Assembly (NCBI RefSeq): GCF_001676725.1
Contig: NZ_CP016172.1
Span: forward strand, 5,394,001 to 5,458,000
Direction of reading: 5' to 3'
Source: Bordetella flabilis
Lineage (GTDB): Bacteria > Pseudomonadota > Gammaproteobacteria > Burkholderiales > Burkholderiaceae_B
DNA length: 64,000 nt
Shown here: positions 28,263 through 37,027 of the stretch, piece after piece
How positions within the stretch are numbered: position 1 is the stretch's first letter
How the letters are laid out: every line of letters begins with the position of its first letter
Notes under the pieces: generated by a model
The model's input: only the letters and a program-made list of their open reading frames with translations
The model's database searches: none
What the model was told of the DNA's origin: nothing
Program-made: the position numbers and the translations under genes

Positions 28263-29012
28263 TCAGCGTCCCGCACAGACGGCACAGGCGGGATCGCGCG
28301 GCACATTGAGACTGCGCCATTGCATCGCGAGGCTGTCCAGGCATAGCAGCCGCCCGGCCAGCGTTTCGCCGATGCCGGACAGCAGCTTCAATGCCTCGGC
28401 CGCCTGCACGCTGCCTACGATGCCGACCAGCGGCGCGAAGACGCCCATGGTGGCGCAATTGGCTTCCTCGACATCGTCGGCCTCGGGGAACAGGCAGTGA
28501 TAGCAGGGCGACGCGCCGGCGCGCAGGTCGAACACGCTGACCTGCGCGTCGAAACGGATGGCGGCACCGGACACCAGCGGTTTGCGGTGATGGACGCAGG
28601 CACGGTTGATCTGGTGGCGCGTGGCGAAGTTGTCGGAGCAATCGAGCACCACATCGGCGGCGGCGACGGCCGCATACAGCGCGTCTTCGCGCAGGCGATC
28701 GGCAATGGCCTCGACAACGATCTCGGGATTGAACGCATGCAGCGTGCGGCGCCCGGATTCGACCTTGGGCTGGCCCAGGCTTTCGGTGGTGTGCAGCAAT
28801 TGGCGTTGCAGGTTGCTGAGTTCGACGACGTCGTCGTCGACCAGCGTGATGTGTCCCACGCCCGCGCTCGCCAGGTACATCGCGGCCGGCGATCCCAGCC
28901 CTCCCGCGCCGATGATCAGCGCGCGCGCCGCCAGGAATTTCTCCTGGCCTTCGATACCGAGCTCGTCGAGCAGGATATGGCGCGCGTACCGCAGCAACTG
29001 CTGGTCGTTCAT
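28263..29012 (-). CDS. moeB: ThiF/MoeB-family adenylyltransferase (E1-like)
   Basis: 249 residues. Activates the C-terminal glycine of a ubiquitin-like sulfur carrier (MoaD or ThiS) by adenylation. Nucleotide site LIIGAGGLGSPAA at 32-44, and the DLDxxxxSNLQRQ-like stretch VVELSNLQRQ. Zinc ligands Cys170, Cys173, Cys243 and Cys246 are all present, as is the conserved Cys186 in NCATMGVFAP. MoeB and ThiF cannot be separated reliably here. The start overlaps the ctpA stop as ATGA, so it is coupled to ctpA. A carrier protein gene is not in the window. Confidence 0.87.
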   Translation of the reverse strand: MNDQQLLRYARHILLDELGIEGQEKFLAARALIIGAGGLGSPAAMYLASAGVGHITLVDDDVVELSNLQRQLLHTTESLGQPKVESGRRTLHAFNPEIVVEAIADRLREDALYAAVAAADVVLDCSDNFATRHQINRACVHHRKPLVSGAAIRFDAQVSVFDLRAGASPCYHCLFPEADDVEEANCATMGVFAPLVGIVGSVQAAEALKLLSGIGETLAGRLLCLDSLAMQWRSLNVPRDPACAVCAGR

Positions 29013-30469
29013 TTGGCCTTGGCCGGTTCCACTCCGTTCGGCGTAATGGTCATGCGCTGCGGAGCTGCCCCAGGCGCGGGCTTGGCCTGGGCATCCTTGT
29101 CATTGGCCGCCGTCCTGGGCGCCGCCTTCTGGATCGGCTTGCCATCCAGAAGGTTGACCGCCTGCTTGAGCTGGAAATCATCTTTGCCGCCGAACTCGAA
29201 GGTCTTGGGCAATTCGATGTTGGCGGGATCCGCCGAGGACTTCACCTCGCTGTTGGGCGTCTGCTGGTTCGCCAGATGGCGTTGCAGATCCGCTTCGCGC
29301 GGCAGGCGGAACAGGTCACCCTGCGCGGTATCGGCCACGACATAGTCGGGCTCGATACCGGTTGCCTGGATCGAGCGGCCGTTCGGCGTGAAGTAGCGCG
29401 ACGTCGTCAGCTTGATCGCCGTATCCTCGCTCAACGGCAGGATCACCTGCACCGATCCCTTGCCGAAGGTGCGATTGCCCATGACCTTGGCGCGTTTGTG
29501 ATCCTGCAGCGCGCCGGCCACGATTTCGGAGGCGGAGGCCGAGCCGACGTTGACCAGCACGACCATGGGTACCGTCTTGACCCAGCCAGGCAGGCCGGAC
29601 AGGTAGTTGCCTTCGCCGCGTGCGTACTCCGAAGGCGAGGCCAGGTACTTGTGGCGCGCGTCGGGCGTCCGGCCATCGGTGGACACCACCAGGGCGTCAC
29701 GCGGCAGGAAGGCGGCGGCCACGCCGATGGCGCTGGTCAGCAACCCGCCCGGATCGTTGCGCAGGTCCAGGATCAGCGCGCGCGGCGGCTGCTTGGCACC
29801 CAGGTCGGCAAGCTGGCGCGCCATGTCGGCGCCGGTCTTTTCCTGGAACTGGGCGATGCGCACATAAGCGACGTTGCCGTCCAGCATTTTGCTGCGCACG
29901 CTGCGCACCTTGATGACATCGCGCACGATGTTCAACACGATCGGCTGCGGGTGATCCGCACGCATGATGGTCAGCGTGATGGGCGTCTTGGGCGCCCCCC
30001 GCATCAGCTTGACGGCATCGTTCAGCGCCATGCCCTTGGTCGGCGTGTCGTTGATCTTGGTGATCAGGTCGCCCGCCATGACGCCGGCGCGCGCGGCCGG
30101 CGTATCCTCGATGGGCGAGATCACTTTCACATAACCGTCTTCCGCGCCCACCTCGATACCGAGGCCGCCGAACTCGCCCTGCGTGGCGGTTTGCATATCG
30201 CGGTAGGCGTCGGCATCCAGATACGCGGAGTGGGGATCGAGTCCCGACACCATGCCGGAGATGGCGTTGTTGATAAGCGTCTTGTCGTCGACGGGTTCGA
30301 CGTAGTTGTTCTTGATGGCGCCGAACACATTGGTGAACTGGCGCAGCTCGTCCAGCGGAAGCGGGCTGCCGCCACGCTGCGCGACCGCGGTCACGCCGAC
30401 GCTGAGCAGGACCCCGGCCACCACGCCGAGCGACACCAGGCCGAAACTACGAAACTTGCGAGTGCTCAT
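29009..30469 (-). CDS. ctpA: S41 family C-terminal processing peptidase
   Basis: 486 residues. Periplasmic, signal-anchored serine protease with PDZ domain (GGLGIEVGAEDGYVKVISPI at about 95-115). Catalytic Ser lies in VGSASASEIVAGAL and the Lys in RTFGKGSVQ. An N-terminal hydrophobic segment (GLVSLGVVAGVLLSVGVTAVA) exports or anchors it. The start at 30469 with AGGAAG upstream is preferred to a start nine codons earlier. It cleaves C-termini of envelope proteins such as peptidoglycan hydrolases; placement directly after the EnvC-like gene is conserved. Confidence 0.93.
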   Translation of the reverse strand: MSTRKFRSFGLVSLGVVAGVLLSVGVTAVAQRGGSPLPLDELRQFTNVFGAIKNNYVEPVDDKTLINNAISGMVSGLDPHSAYLDADAYRDMQTATQGEFGGLGIEVGAEDGYVKVISPIEDTPAARAGVMAGDLITKINDTPTKGMALNDAVKLMRGAPKTPITLTIMRADHPQPIVLNIVRDVIKVRSVRSKMLDGNVAYVRIAQFQEKTGADMARQLADLGAKQPPRALILDLRNDPGGLLTSAIGVAAAFLPRDALVVSTDGRTPDARHKYLASPSEYARGEGNYLSGLPGWVKTVPMVVLVNVGSASASEIVAGALQDHKRAKVMGNRTFGKGSVQVILPLSEDTAIKLTTSRYFTPNGRSIQATGIEPDYVVADTAQGDLFRLPREADLQRHLANQQTPNSEVKSSADPANIELPKTFEFGGKDDFQLKQAVNLLDGKPIQKAAPRTAANDKDAQAKPAPGAAPQRMTITPNGVEPAKAK

Positions 30470-30502
30470 GCACACTTCCTGAATTGGTTTAGCCAAACGC
30501 CT

Positions 30503-32062
30503 TTACTGGGCCAACCATTGGGCTGGGTCCACCGGTGCGCCGCCGTGACGAATTTCAAAGTATAGGCCCGATTCCACCTGGCCGCCCGTGGCGCCCACCG
30601 TCGCGATCGTGTCGCCTGACACGACCCTGTCACCGACCTGTTTTAGCAGCGCCTGGTTATAGGCATAGACGGTCATATATTGCTGGCCATGGTCGACGAT
30701 GATGAGGTTGCCGAAGCCGCGCAGCCAATTGGCATAAACCACCGTACCGGCGGCGACCGCATGCACCGGCGTGCCCTCCGGCACGCGCAGGACGATGCCC
30801 CGCCAAACGCCGCCGTCCGGGCGGCCGATGCCGAAACGGCCTTGCACGGTCGCGCCCTTGACGGGCATCGCCAGGCCCGGACGCAAGCCGCGCCCCTCGC
30901 CGGGCTGCGGACGCGCAGCCGGCGGCGGCGCCTTGGCGACGGATTCAGCCGGTTTTAAGCCGTCGATATCGCCTCGCGCCACGGGTACGGCCGGTTCAGC
31001 CGCACGGCGCGCAGCCGCTTCGGCTTCGGCGGCCTGGCGGGCCGCCACCGCGGCGGCGGCGGCGTCGCGCCGCGCCGCCGCTTCGACCTGTTCGCGCGCC
31101 TGCGTGGCGTCGCGTGCTTCCTGCGCACGGCGCGACGCTTCAGCCGCCTTGCGTGCCTCGTCGGCGCGCTGACGGGCCTCGTCGGCCTTGCGCCGGGCTT
31201 CTTCCAATGCGAGACGGCGCGCCGCCTCGGCCTTGCGGGCCGCTTCCTCTTCGGCCTTGCGACGTGCCTCTTCGGCCTTGCGCCGCGCTTCCTCGGCCTT
31301 GCGCGCCTCTTCCGCCTGCTTTTCGATCGCGGCCTGCAGGTCGTCGATCAAGCGCGTCATGCGCTGGTCGTCGCGGCCCAGCTTGGTGGCTTCCTCGCGC
31401 TGCGCGCTGATCTGGCCTTCGAGCTTGGCCAGCACGCTGGCGCGTTCCTTCTGCTGCGAAACGAGCGCGGCCTTCTGGTCGGCGGTTTCCTTGACGACCG
31501 TGGCGATTTCCTCGCGGCGCGCATCGGCCCTTCCCTGCAGGCGTGCCAACTCGTCGAGATCGCGCCGCAGCGCCTGCACCGCCTGGGCGCGGGCTTGCGA
31601 CACATAGCCCAGATAGGCGAGGTTGCGGCCCAGCTGCTGCGGGTCATCCCCCGACAGCAAGGCGGTCCATGGGGACAGGCCGCTGGTGTACTGGGCACGA
31701 AGCTGGCGCGCGAGTTCGTCGCGCCGCTGCGCCAGCACGGCCTGCTGGGCGGTCATCTGGCGCTCCAGGGCGGCCAGATCGGCTTCGGCCTGCCGGCTTT
31801 GATCGGCCAGTTCCGCGAGACGCCGGTTGATCTGGGAAATGGCGGTTTCGGACTGGCGCAGGGCATCGGAGGCTTCCTTGCGCGCGGCTTCCCGCTCTTC
31901 GATGGTCTTTTGCAGCGACTGGATGCGGTCGCGCAGCGCCGATTGCTGGCGCTGCGCCTCGGTCTGCTTTTCGGCCAGGTCGGCCGGGGCGGCGTGCGCC
32001 GCGGCCGAGCACAGCGACGCCATCAGGGCCGCGGCCCCCAACACCCTCGCCGCACGACGCAT
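30503..32062 (-). CDS. EnvC-like murein hydrolase activator (degenerate LytM domain)
   Basis: 519 residues. Signal peptide 1-25, a long N-terminal coiled coil (LAEKQTEAQRQQSALRDRIQ onward), then an Ala/Glu/Lys/Arg-rich segment with repeated RRKAEEA motifs, and a C-terminal M23/LytM domain. The zinc-binding HxH of active enzymes reads Y-A-Y in QQYMTVYAYNQ, and the first ligand region reads VWRGIVLR, so the domain should not hydrolyse peptidoglycan itself. In E. coli, EnvC of this kind activates amidases AmiA and AmiB at the division site. Four-base spacing after gpmA, then ctpA. Confidence 0.9.
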   Translation of the reverse strand: MRRAARVLGAAALMASLCSAAAHAAPADLAEKQTEAQRQQSALRDRIQSLQKTIEEREAARKEASDALRQSETAISQINRRLAELADQSRQAEADLAALERQMTAQQAVLAQRRDELARQLRAQYTSGLSPWTALLSGDDPQQLGRNLAYLGYVSQARAQAVQALRRDLDELARLQGRADARREEIATVVKETADQKAALVSQQKERASVLAKLEGQISAQREEATKLGRDDQRMTRLIDDLQAAIEKQAEEARKAEEARRKAEEARRKAEEEAARKAEAARRLALEEARRKADEARQRADEARKAAEASRRAQEARDATQAREQVEAAARRDAAAAAVAARQAAEAEAAARRAAEPAVPVARGDIDGLKPAESVAKAPPPAARPQPGEGRGLRPGLAMPVKGATVQGRFGIGRPDGGVWRGIVLRVPEGTPVHAVAAGTVVYANWLRGFGNLIIVDHGQQYMTVYAYNQALLKQVGDRVVSGDTIATVGATGGQVESGLYFEIRHGGAPVDPAQWLAQ

Positions 32063-32065
32063 CGA

Positions 32066-32818
32066 TCAGGCCTTCTTCGCCTTGCCTTGCGCGGCCACGG
32101 CGGCCATCGCCGCCTCGATTTCCGCGGGATCGCCCAGGTAATAGTGCCGCAGCGGCCGCAGGTCGTCATCCAGCTCGTACACCAGGGGCTGGCCAGTCGG
32201 GATATTGAGCGACACGATGTCGTCATCCGACATGTTGTCCAAATGCTTGATGAGGGCGCGCAGGCTGTTGCCGTGGGCGCTGATCAGGACGCGGCGGCCC
32301 GCGCGGATGGCCGGCGCGATGGACTCGTTCCAGAACGGCAGGACGCGGGCCACGGTGTCCTTCAGGCATTCCGTGGCCGGCAACTGGTCGGCGGGGATGC
32401 GGGCGTAGCGGCTGTCGAAGCGCGGATGGCGGGGATCGTCCTGCGGCAGGGGATCGGGTGCGATGGCATAGGCGCGGCGCCAGATCAGCACCTGCTCGTC
32501 GCCGAACTTGGCGGCCGTCTCCGCCTTGTTCAGGCCTTGCAGGGCGCCGTAGTGGCGCTCGTTCAGGCGCCAGCTGTTGCCGATGGGCGTATGCATGGCG
32601 TCCATGGCATCCAGGGCGATCCAGAGGGTGCGGATGGCGCGCTTGAGCACGGAGGTGAAGGCCAGGTCGAAGGCATAGCCTTCGCGCTTGAGCAGTTCGC
32701 CGGCCTGGCGGGCCTGCTCGCGGCCGGTTTCGGTCAGGTCCACATCGGTCCAGCCGGTGAAGCGGTTTTCCAGATTCCACTGGCTTTCGCCATGGCGCAT
32801 CAGAACGAGTTTATGCAT
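32066..32818 (-). CDS. gpmA: 2,3-bisphosphoglycerate-dependent phosphoglycerate mutase
   Basis: 250 residues, histidine phosphatase superfamily. Catalytic phospho-His is in [20 protein letters not shown]; the second His is in [12 protein letters not shown]. Interconverts 3- and 2-phosphoglycerate in glycolysis and gluconeogenesis. The start at 32818 matches the usual [11 protein letters not shown]; a 16-residue upstream extension is not supported. It is divergent from the rhodanese gene and followed by the EnvC-like gene. Confidence 0.95.
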   Translation of the reverse strand: MHKLVLMRHGESQWNLENRFTGWTDVDLTETGREQARQAGELLKREGYAFDLAFTSVLKRAIRTLWIALDAMDAMHTPIGNSWRLNERHYGALQGLNKAETAAKFGDEQVLIWRRAYAIAPDPLPQDDPRHPRFDSRYARIPADQLPATECLKDTVARVLPFWNESIAPAIRAGRRVLISAHGNSLRALIKHLDNMSDDDIVSLNIPTGQPLVYELDDDLRPLRHYYLGDPAEIEAAMAAVAAQGKAKKA

Positions 32819-32933
32819 GGTGGGGGTCGGTCGAAACGGAGTTGAAAGATGCCGGAATGCCGTCATTTTATAATTGCAAGGTTATGCCCCGTCCGGAGCC
32901 TCGCGGCAGACCGCGCCGGACGGGTGCCCTTAG

Positions 32934-32952
32934 TGGGTGGCGCAGCCACCCA
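32934..32952 (+). other. Perfect hairpin upstream of the rhodanese gene
   Basis: TGGGTGGC at 32934-32941, loop GCA, then GCCACCCA at 32945-32952: eight perfect base pairs ending 25 bases before the GTG start. It would form in the 5' untranslated part of the mRNA. No T run follows. Confidence 0.5.
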
Positions 32953-32977
32953 TAACCGTCAAATTTCAGGACGTTCC

Positions 32978-33400
32978 GTGGATTTTCTGCATTTTCTGCT
33001 TAGCCAGAACAATATCTTCATCGTCGCCGTAGCGGTCATATCCGGCATCATGCTGGCCATTCCCGCGCTGCGCAAGAGCGGCGGCGGATCAGCCATCGGC
33101 ACCACCCAGGCCATACAGATGATCAACCAGAGGCAGGCCGTCCTGGTGGACGTGCGGCCAGCGGAACAGTACCAGGCCGGGCACATCGCCCAGGCACGGA
33201 ACGTGCCCGCCACCGAAATCGAGAAAAAGTCGGCGGGGCTGCCCAAGAACAAGCCGCTGGTGGTGGTGTGCGAGCAGGGACGTGACGCCAGCCGCGCCGT
33301 CAGCAAGCTGAAGGCTCAGGGGTTCACCGAGGTCGTCGCCCTGGACGGCGGCATGCGCGCCTGGAGCCAGGCGGGCCTGCCGGTGACCCAGAAGGCCTGA
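32978..33400 (+). CDS. Membrane-anchored rhodanese-like protein (YibN type)
   Basis: 140 residues with a GTG start; the ATG further upstream is out of the family pattern. One N-terminal membrane helix (about residues 12-31, NIFIVAVAVISGIMLAI) and one rhodanese domain with active-site Cys98 in VVVCEQGRDASRA. Probably transfers sulfane sulfur or is a membrane quality-control factor; the substrate is unknown. The order rhodanese-grxC-secB-gpsA is the same as in E. coli (yibN-grxC-secB-gpsA). Confidence 0.9.
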   Translation: MDFLHFLLSQNNIFIVAVAVISGIMLAIPALRKSGGGSAIGTTQAIQMINQRQAVLVDVRPAEQYQAGHIAQARNVPATEIEKKSAGLPKNKPLVVVCEQGRDASRAVSKLKAQGFTEVVALDGGMRAWSQAGLPVTQKA

Positions 33401-33457
33401 TCCGACGCAGCCCGCGTCGGTGCCCGCCCGGATGTTTCTTCGCAAGGAAACCAGACG

Positions 33458-33712
33458 ATGAAAAAAGTCCTGATGTACAGCACGGGATATTGCCCCTACT
33501 GCTCGCGCGCCGAGATGCTGCTCAAACAGCGCGGCGTGACCGAGATCGAGAAAATCCGCATCGACGTTGAACCGCAGCGCCGCGACGAGATGATCCAGCG
33601 TACCGGCCGCCGCACCGTGCCGCAGATTTTCATCGACGATACCCACGTGGGCGGCTTCGACGACCTGGCGGCCCTGGATCGCGCCGACAAGCTCGTTCCC
33701 ATGCTCGCCTAG
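33458..33712 (+). CDS. grxC: Glutaredoxin 3
   Basis: 84 residues, dithiol glutaredoxin with active site Cys12-Pro-Tyr-Cys15 and the glutathione-binding TVPQIFID loop and GGFDDLAAL end. Cytoplasmic disulfide and glutathione-mixed-disulfide reductase. Good spacing after the rhodanese gene and before secB. Confidence 0.96.
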   Translation: MKKVLMYSTGYCPYCSRAEMLLKQRGVTEIEKIRIDVEPQRRDEMIQRTGRRTVPQIFIDDTHVGGFDDLAALDRADKLVPMLA

Positions 33713-33719
33713 ACCTGCC

Positions 33720-33742
33720 GCGCCGTCCTTCCGGGACGGCGC
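33720..33742 (+). other. Strong hairpin between grxC and secB
   Basis: GCGCCGTCC (33720-33728), loop TTCCG, GGACGGCGC (33734-33742): nine perfect GC-rich base pairs directly after the grxC stop. A second smaller hairpin GCCTG-ACC-CAGGC follows at 33748-33760. No T run, so not a standard intrinsic terminator; it may protect or process the mRNA 3' end of grxC. Confidence 0.6.
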
Positions 33743-33789
33743 ACCCTGCCTGACCCAGGCGTTATCTTCCTCACCTTTCCGGAATCCTC

Positions 33790-34308
33790 ATGGCCGATCA
33801 AACCAACCCGCAAGCGGGCAACGACGCTCCGTCGTTCAATCTTCAGCGCGTCTACCTGAAAGACCTGTCGCTGGAGATGCCCAACGCGCCGCACATTTTC
33901 CTGGAACAGGAAGCGCCGCAGGTCGAGGTCAGCATCAATGTGGGCGGCCAGCGCCTGACTGAAACGCTGTTCGAATCCACCGTGACGGTGACCGTCACCA
34001 CGCGCATCGGCGACAAGGTGCTGTACCTCGTCGAAGGCACGCAGGCCGGCATCTTCGAACTGGCCAACATCCCGGCGGACCAGATGGACCCGCTGCTGGG
34101 CATCGTATGCCCCACCATGGTCTATCCGTACCTGCGCGCCAACGTCGCCGACGCCATCACGCGCACATCGCTGCCGGCCCTGCACCTCGCCGAAGTGAAT
34201 TTCCAGGCCTTGTACGAACAGCGCATCGCCGAACTGTCGCAACAGCAGGCGCCGCAAGGCGGAAACGATTCGGGCATCATCCTGCCGCCCAATGCCACGC
34301 GCCAGTAA
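33790..34308 (+). CDS. secB: Protein-export chaperone SecB
   Basis: 172 residues, tetrameric cytoplasmic chaperone that keeps precursors unfolded and hands them to SecA. Typical parts are [41 protein letters not shown] and [21 protein letters not shown]-terminal ASLPPN-like tail reads [10 protein letters not shown]. It overlaps the start of gpsA by 17 bases. Confidence 0.96.
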   Translation: MADQTNPQAGNDAPSFNLQRVYLKDLSLEMPNAPHIFLEQEAPQVEVSINVGGQRLTETLFESTVTVTVTTRIGDKVLYLVEGTQAGIFELANIPADQMDPLLGIVCPTMVYPYLRANVADAITRTSLPALHLAEVNFQALYEQRIAELSQQQAPQGGNDSGIILPPNATRQ

Positions 34309-35404
34309 CAACGGGGAAGCGCGGACGTCCGGGCTGGCCGCGGACGCGGCGCTCGTGGCGCCGCGCGTTGCGGTACTGGGCGCCGGCAGCTGGGGCACCG
34401 CCCTGGCGGCCACGGCCGCGCGCAAACGTCCCACCGTGCTGTGGGCACGCCAGGCCGCGCAGGCGGCGGACATGGCCACGTCGCATGAAAACGCCCGGTA
34501 TTTGCCGGGCGTTTCTTTACCCGCCGCCCTGGAAATCACCGCCGACCTGGATGCCGCGCTGGCCCACGCGGCCGGCGCGGGCGGCACGCCGCTGCTGATA
34601 CTTGGCGTGCCGGTAGCGGGGCTGGAAAGCCTCTGTACGGCCCTGGCCGAGCGCCTGCCGGCGCTGGGGTGCCCGGCCTACCACGTCGTCTGGACCTGCA
34701 AAGGCTTCGACGAGGCGCGCGGCCGGTTACCGCACGAGGTGGCGCGGGACGTTCTGGCCGGGGTGCCTTCGGTCAGCATGGGCGTGCTGTCCGGCCCCAG
34801 CTTCGCGCGCGAGGTGGCGCAGGGACTGCCTGTGGGACTGACGGTCGCGAGCGCGGACACGCGACTGTGCGAAGCGGCCACCGCCGCGCTGCACGGCGGC
34901 GCGGTGCGGGTCTACGCCGGGGCCGACATCGTGGGCGTGGAAGTCGGTGGAGCGATGAAGAACATCATCGCGATTGCCTGCGGCGTCTCCGACGGCCTGA
35001 TGCTGGGGACCAACGCGCGCGCCGCCCTGATTACCCGGGGGCTGGCGGAGATGACGCGGCTGGGCGTGGCGCTGGGCGCGCGCCCGGAGACCTTCGCAGG
35101 CCTGACCGGCCTGGGGGACCTGGTCCTGACAGCCACCGGGGAACTGTCGCGCAACCGCCGGGTAGGCCTGGATATCGGCGCGGGGCGCAAGCTTGCCGAC
35201 ATCCTCGCGGACGGCATGACGGCCGAGGGCGTCCGGGCCGCGCGCGCCGCGCTGGCGCGAGCCAGCTCGCTGAATGTGGACCTTCCCATTACAGCGGCCG
35301 TATGCGCCGTTCTGTTCGACGGCGTCGCCCCCATGACCGCCGTTTCAACCCTATTGGCGCGCGACGCCCGCCCTGAAAGCGGCGACCTGCGCGTGCCGGA
35401 CTAG
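34292..35404 (+). CDS. gpsA: Glycerol-3-phosphate dehydrogenase [NAD(P)+]
   Basis: 370 residues from the ATG inside the secB end. Makes sn-glycerol 3-phosphate from dihydroxyacetone phosphate for phospholipid synthesis. The Rossmann motif is [15 protein letters not shown]; the catalytic lysines lie in VWTCKGF and [13 protein letters not shown]. The family usually starts about ten residues before the glycine motif; here 24 residues precede it, so the true start may be an internal GTG ([12 protein letters not shown] region). Placed after secB as in E. coli. Confidence 0.94.
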   Translation: MPRASNNGEARTSGLAADAALVAPRVAVLGAGSWGTALAATAARKRPTVLWARQAAQAADMATSHENARYLPGVSLPAALEITADLDAALAHAAGAGGTPLLILGVPVAGLESLCTALAERLPALGCPAYHVVWTCKGFDEARGRLPHEVARDVLAGVPSVSMGVLSGPSFAREVAQGLPVGLTVASADTRLCEAATAALHGGAVRVYAGADIVGVEVGGAMKNIIAIACGVSDGLMLGTNARAALITRGLAEMTRLGVALGARPETFAGLTGLGDLVLTATGELSRNRRVGLDIGAGRKLADILADGMTAEGVRAARAALARASSLNVDLPITAAVCAVLFDGVAPMTAVSTLLARDARPESGDLRVPD

Positions 35405-35451
35405 GTCGATCAGGGCCCCGGTGGGCCCACAGCAATCATCAGGAGAAAACG

Positions 35452-36459
35452 ATGTTCCAGTTCAATCGCGGCCGCCGCGGTATCCGCACGCGGCGGCTGT
35501 TCGTGGCGATGGCAGGCCTGGCCCTTGGCTTGATGGCCGGCGCGCAGGCGCGGGCCGAATGGCCGGACCGTACCATCGACATGATCGTCCCCTTCCCGGC
35601 CGGTTCGTCGCCCGACCTGCTGGCCCGCATCGTGGCCGAGCCGCTGTCCAAGGCCCTGGGCCAGCCGATTATCGTGCAGAACAAGCCCGGCGCCGGCGGC
35701 AACATCGGCACGCGCCTGGCGACCGAGGCCAAGCCCGACGGCTATACCCTGCTGTTCACCATCAACGGCCCGCTGGTCACGGCACCGACGCTGTACCGCA
35801 AGACCCTGGGTTATGACCCGTTCAACGACCTCGCGCCGGTAACCCTGGTGGCCACCAGCCCCAATGTGCTGGTGGTGCCCAGCGACCTGGGCGTCAAGAC
35901 CATGGCGGATTTCGTCAGGCTGGCCAAGGCTCGCCCGGGCGCGCTGAACTACGGCTCGGTCGGGCCCGGCAGCGCGTCGCAACTGGCCATGGAGATGTTC
36001 AAAAGCCAGGCCGGCCTGGACATCGCCCATATCCCCTATCCCGGTTTTCCGCAGGTCATCAGCGCCATCATCGCCGGGGATATCCAGTCCTCGTTCATGG
36101 TTCCGGCGATCGCCATGCCGCAGGCCCGCAACGGCAAGGCGACCATCCTGGCCGTGACCAGCCTGAAACGCGCCGACACGTTGCCGGACATCCCGACCAT
36201 GGCCGAGCAGGGTTATCCGGGCTTCGAAGCCATTTCCTGGGACGCCATCCTGGTCCCCGCCGGCACGCCCAGCATGATCATCGAACGGCTCAACAGTGAA
36301 CTGGCCCGCATCATCAGCAGCGACAAGGTGCGCGCGCAGATGGCGGTGCAGTACTTCACGCCCGCTCCGTCGTCCCCGGACGAGCTCACCACCCGGATGC
36401 GCGACGAAAAAGCGCGCTGGGATACCGTGATCGAGAAGCTGGGCCTGTCGCTGGATTGA
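35452..36459 (+). CDS. Bug (TctC) family tripartite tricarboxylate transporter substrate-binding protein
   Basis: 335 residues. Signal peptide with a long n-region (RRGIRTRRLFVAMAGLALGL) cleaved after AQARA. The mature part has WPDRTIDMIVPFPAGSSPDLLARI, then PGAGGNIGTRLATEAKPDGYTLLF, hallmarks of Bug receptors that bind carboxylates or amides in the periplasm. Bordetella and relatives encode very many of these, usually without adjacent transporter genes, as here. Ligand unknown. Confidence 0.92.
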   Translation: MFQFNRGRRGIRTRRLFVAMAGLALGLMAGAQARAEWPDRTIDMIVPFPAGSSPDLLARIVAEPLSKALGQPIIVQNKPGAGGNIGTRLATEAKPDGYTLLFTINGPLVTAPTLYRKTLGYDPFNDLAPVTLVATSPNVLVVPSDLGVKTMADFVRLAKARPGALNYGSVGPGSASQLAMEMFKSQAGLDIAHIPYPGFPQVISAIIAGDIQSSFMVPAIAMPQARNGKATILAVTSLKRADTLPDIPTMAEQGYPGFEAISWDAILVPAGTPSMIIERLNSELARIISSDKVRAQMAVQYFTPAPSSPDELTTRMRDEKARWDTVIEKLGLSLD

Positions 36460-36542
36460 GACGCAGGCAGGGCCGGGTGGCGTATCGTCGAGGCGGACTG
36501 CCGCTGGATGCCGCCCGGCGCGATGCCGTGTCCGCGTGCGCC

Positions 36543-37013
36543 TCAGGCGCCTCCGGCATAGCCGCACTGGCGCCAGGCCTCGAACACCATGACGGCTACC
36601 GCATTGGACAGGTTCAGGCTGCGCTGTCCGGCACGCATGGGCAGGCGCAGCCGCTGCGCGGGCGGAAACAGCCCAAGCTGCTCTTCGGACAGCCCGGCCG
36701 TTTCACGACCGAACACGAAAACATCGCCGGCCTGGAAGGCGGCATTGGCGATCGTATGCCCGGTGCGCGTGGTCAGCGCGAATATGCGTTCCGCGGGCGC
36801 GCCCGTGGCCGCCAGCGCCTCCGGCAGGCCGGGATGGACGCGCACCGGCTGCCATTCGTGATAATCCAGGCCCGCGCGCCGCAGCCGCGCGTCGTCCAGG
36901 ACGAAGCCCAACGGTTCGACGAGATGCAGTTGTGCGCCGGTGTTCGCGCACAGGCGGATGGCGTTGCCGGTATTCGGAGGAATCTCCGGCGAAACGAGAA
37001 TGACGTGGAACAT
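36543..37013 (-). CDS. trmL: tRNA (cytidine(34)-2'-O)-methyltransferase
   Basis: 156 residues, minimal SPOUT-type methyltransferase that 2'-O-methylates the wobble base of certain leucine tRNAs. N-terminal FHVILVSPEIPPNTGNAIRL and the knot motifs VFVFGRETAGLSEEQL and SLNLSNAVAVMVFEAWRQ are characteristic. The gene follows comF by 14 bases on the same strand and converges with the Bug gene. Confidence 0.94.
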   Translation of the reverse strand: MFHVILVSPEIPPNTGNAIRLCANTGAQLHLVEPLGFVLDDARLRRAGLDYHEWQPVRVHPGLPEALAATGAPAERIFALTTRTGHTIANAAFQAGDVFVFGRETAGLSEEQLGLFPPAQRLRLPMRAGQRSLNLSNAVAVMVFEAWRQCGYAGGA

Positions 37014-37027
37014 GGACGGGCCTGACG

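Noticed and set aside
32842..32874. Sigma-70 promoter TTGAAA plus TATAAT before the rhodanese gene
   Set aside because: The spacer is 21 bases, too long for a standard promoter; the TATAAT alone is only suggestive.
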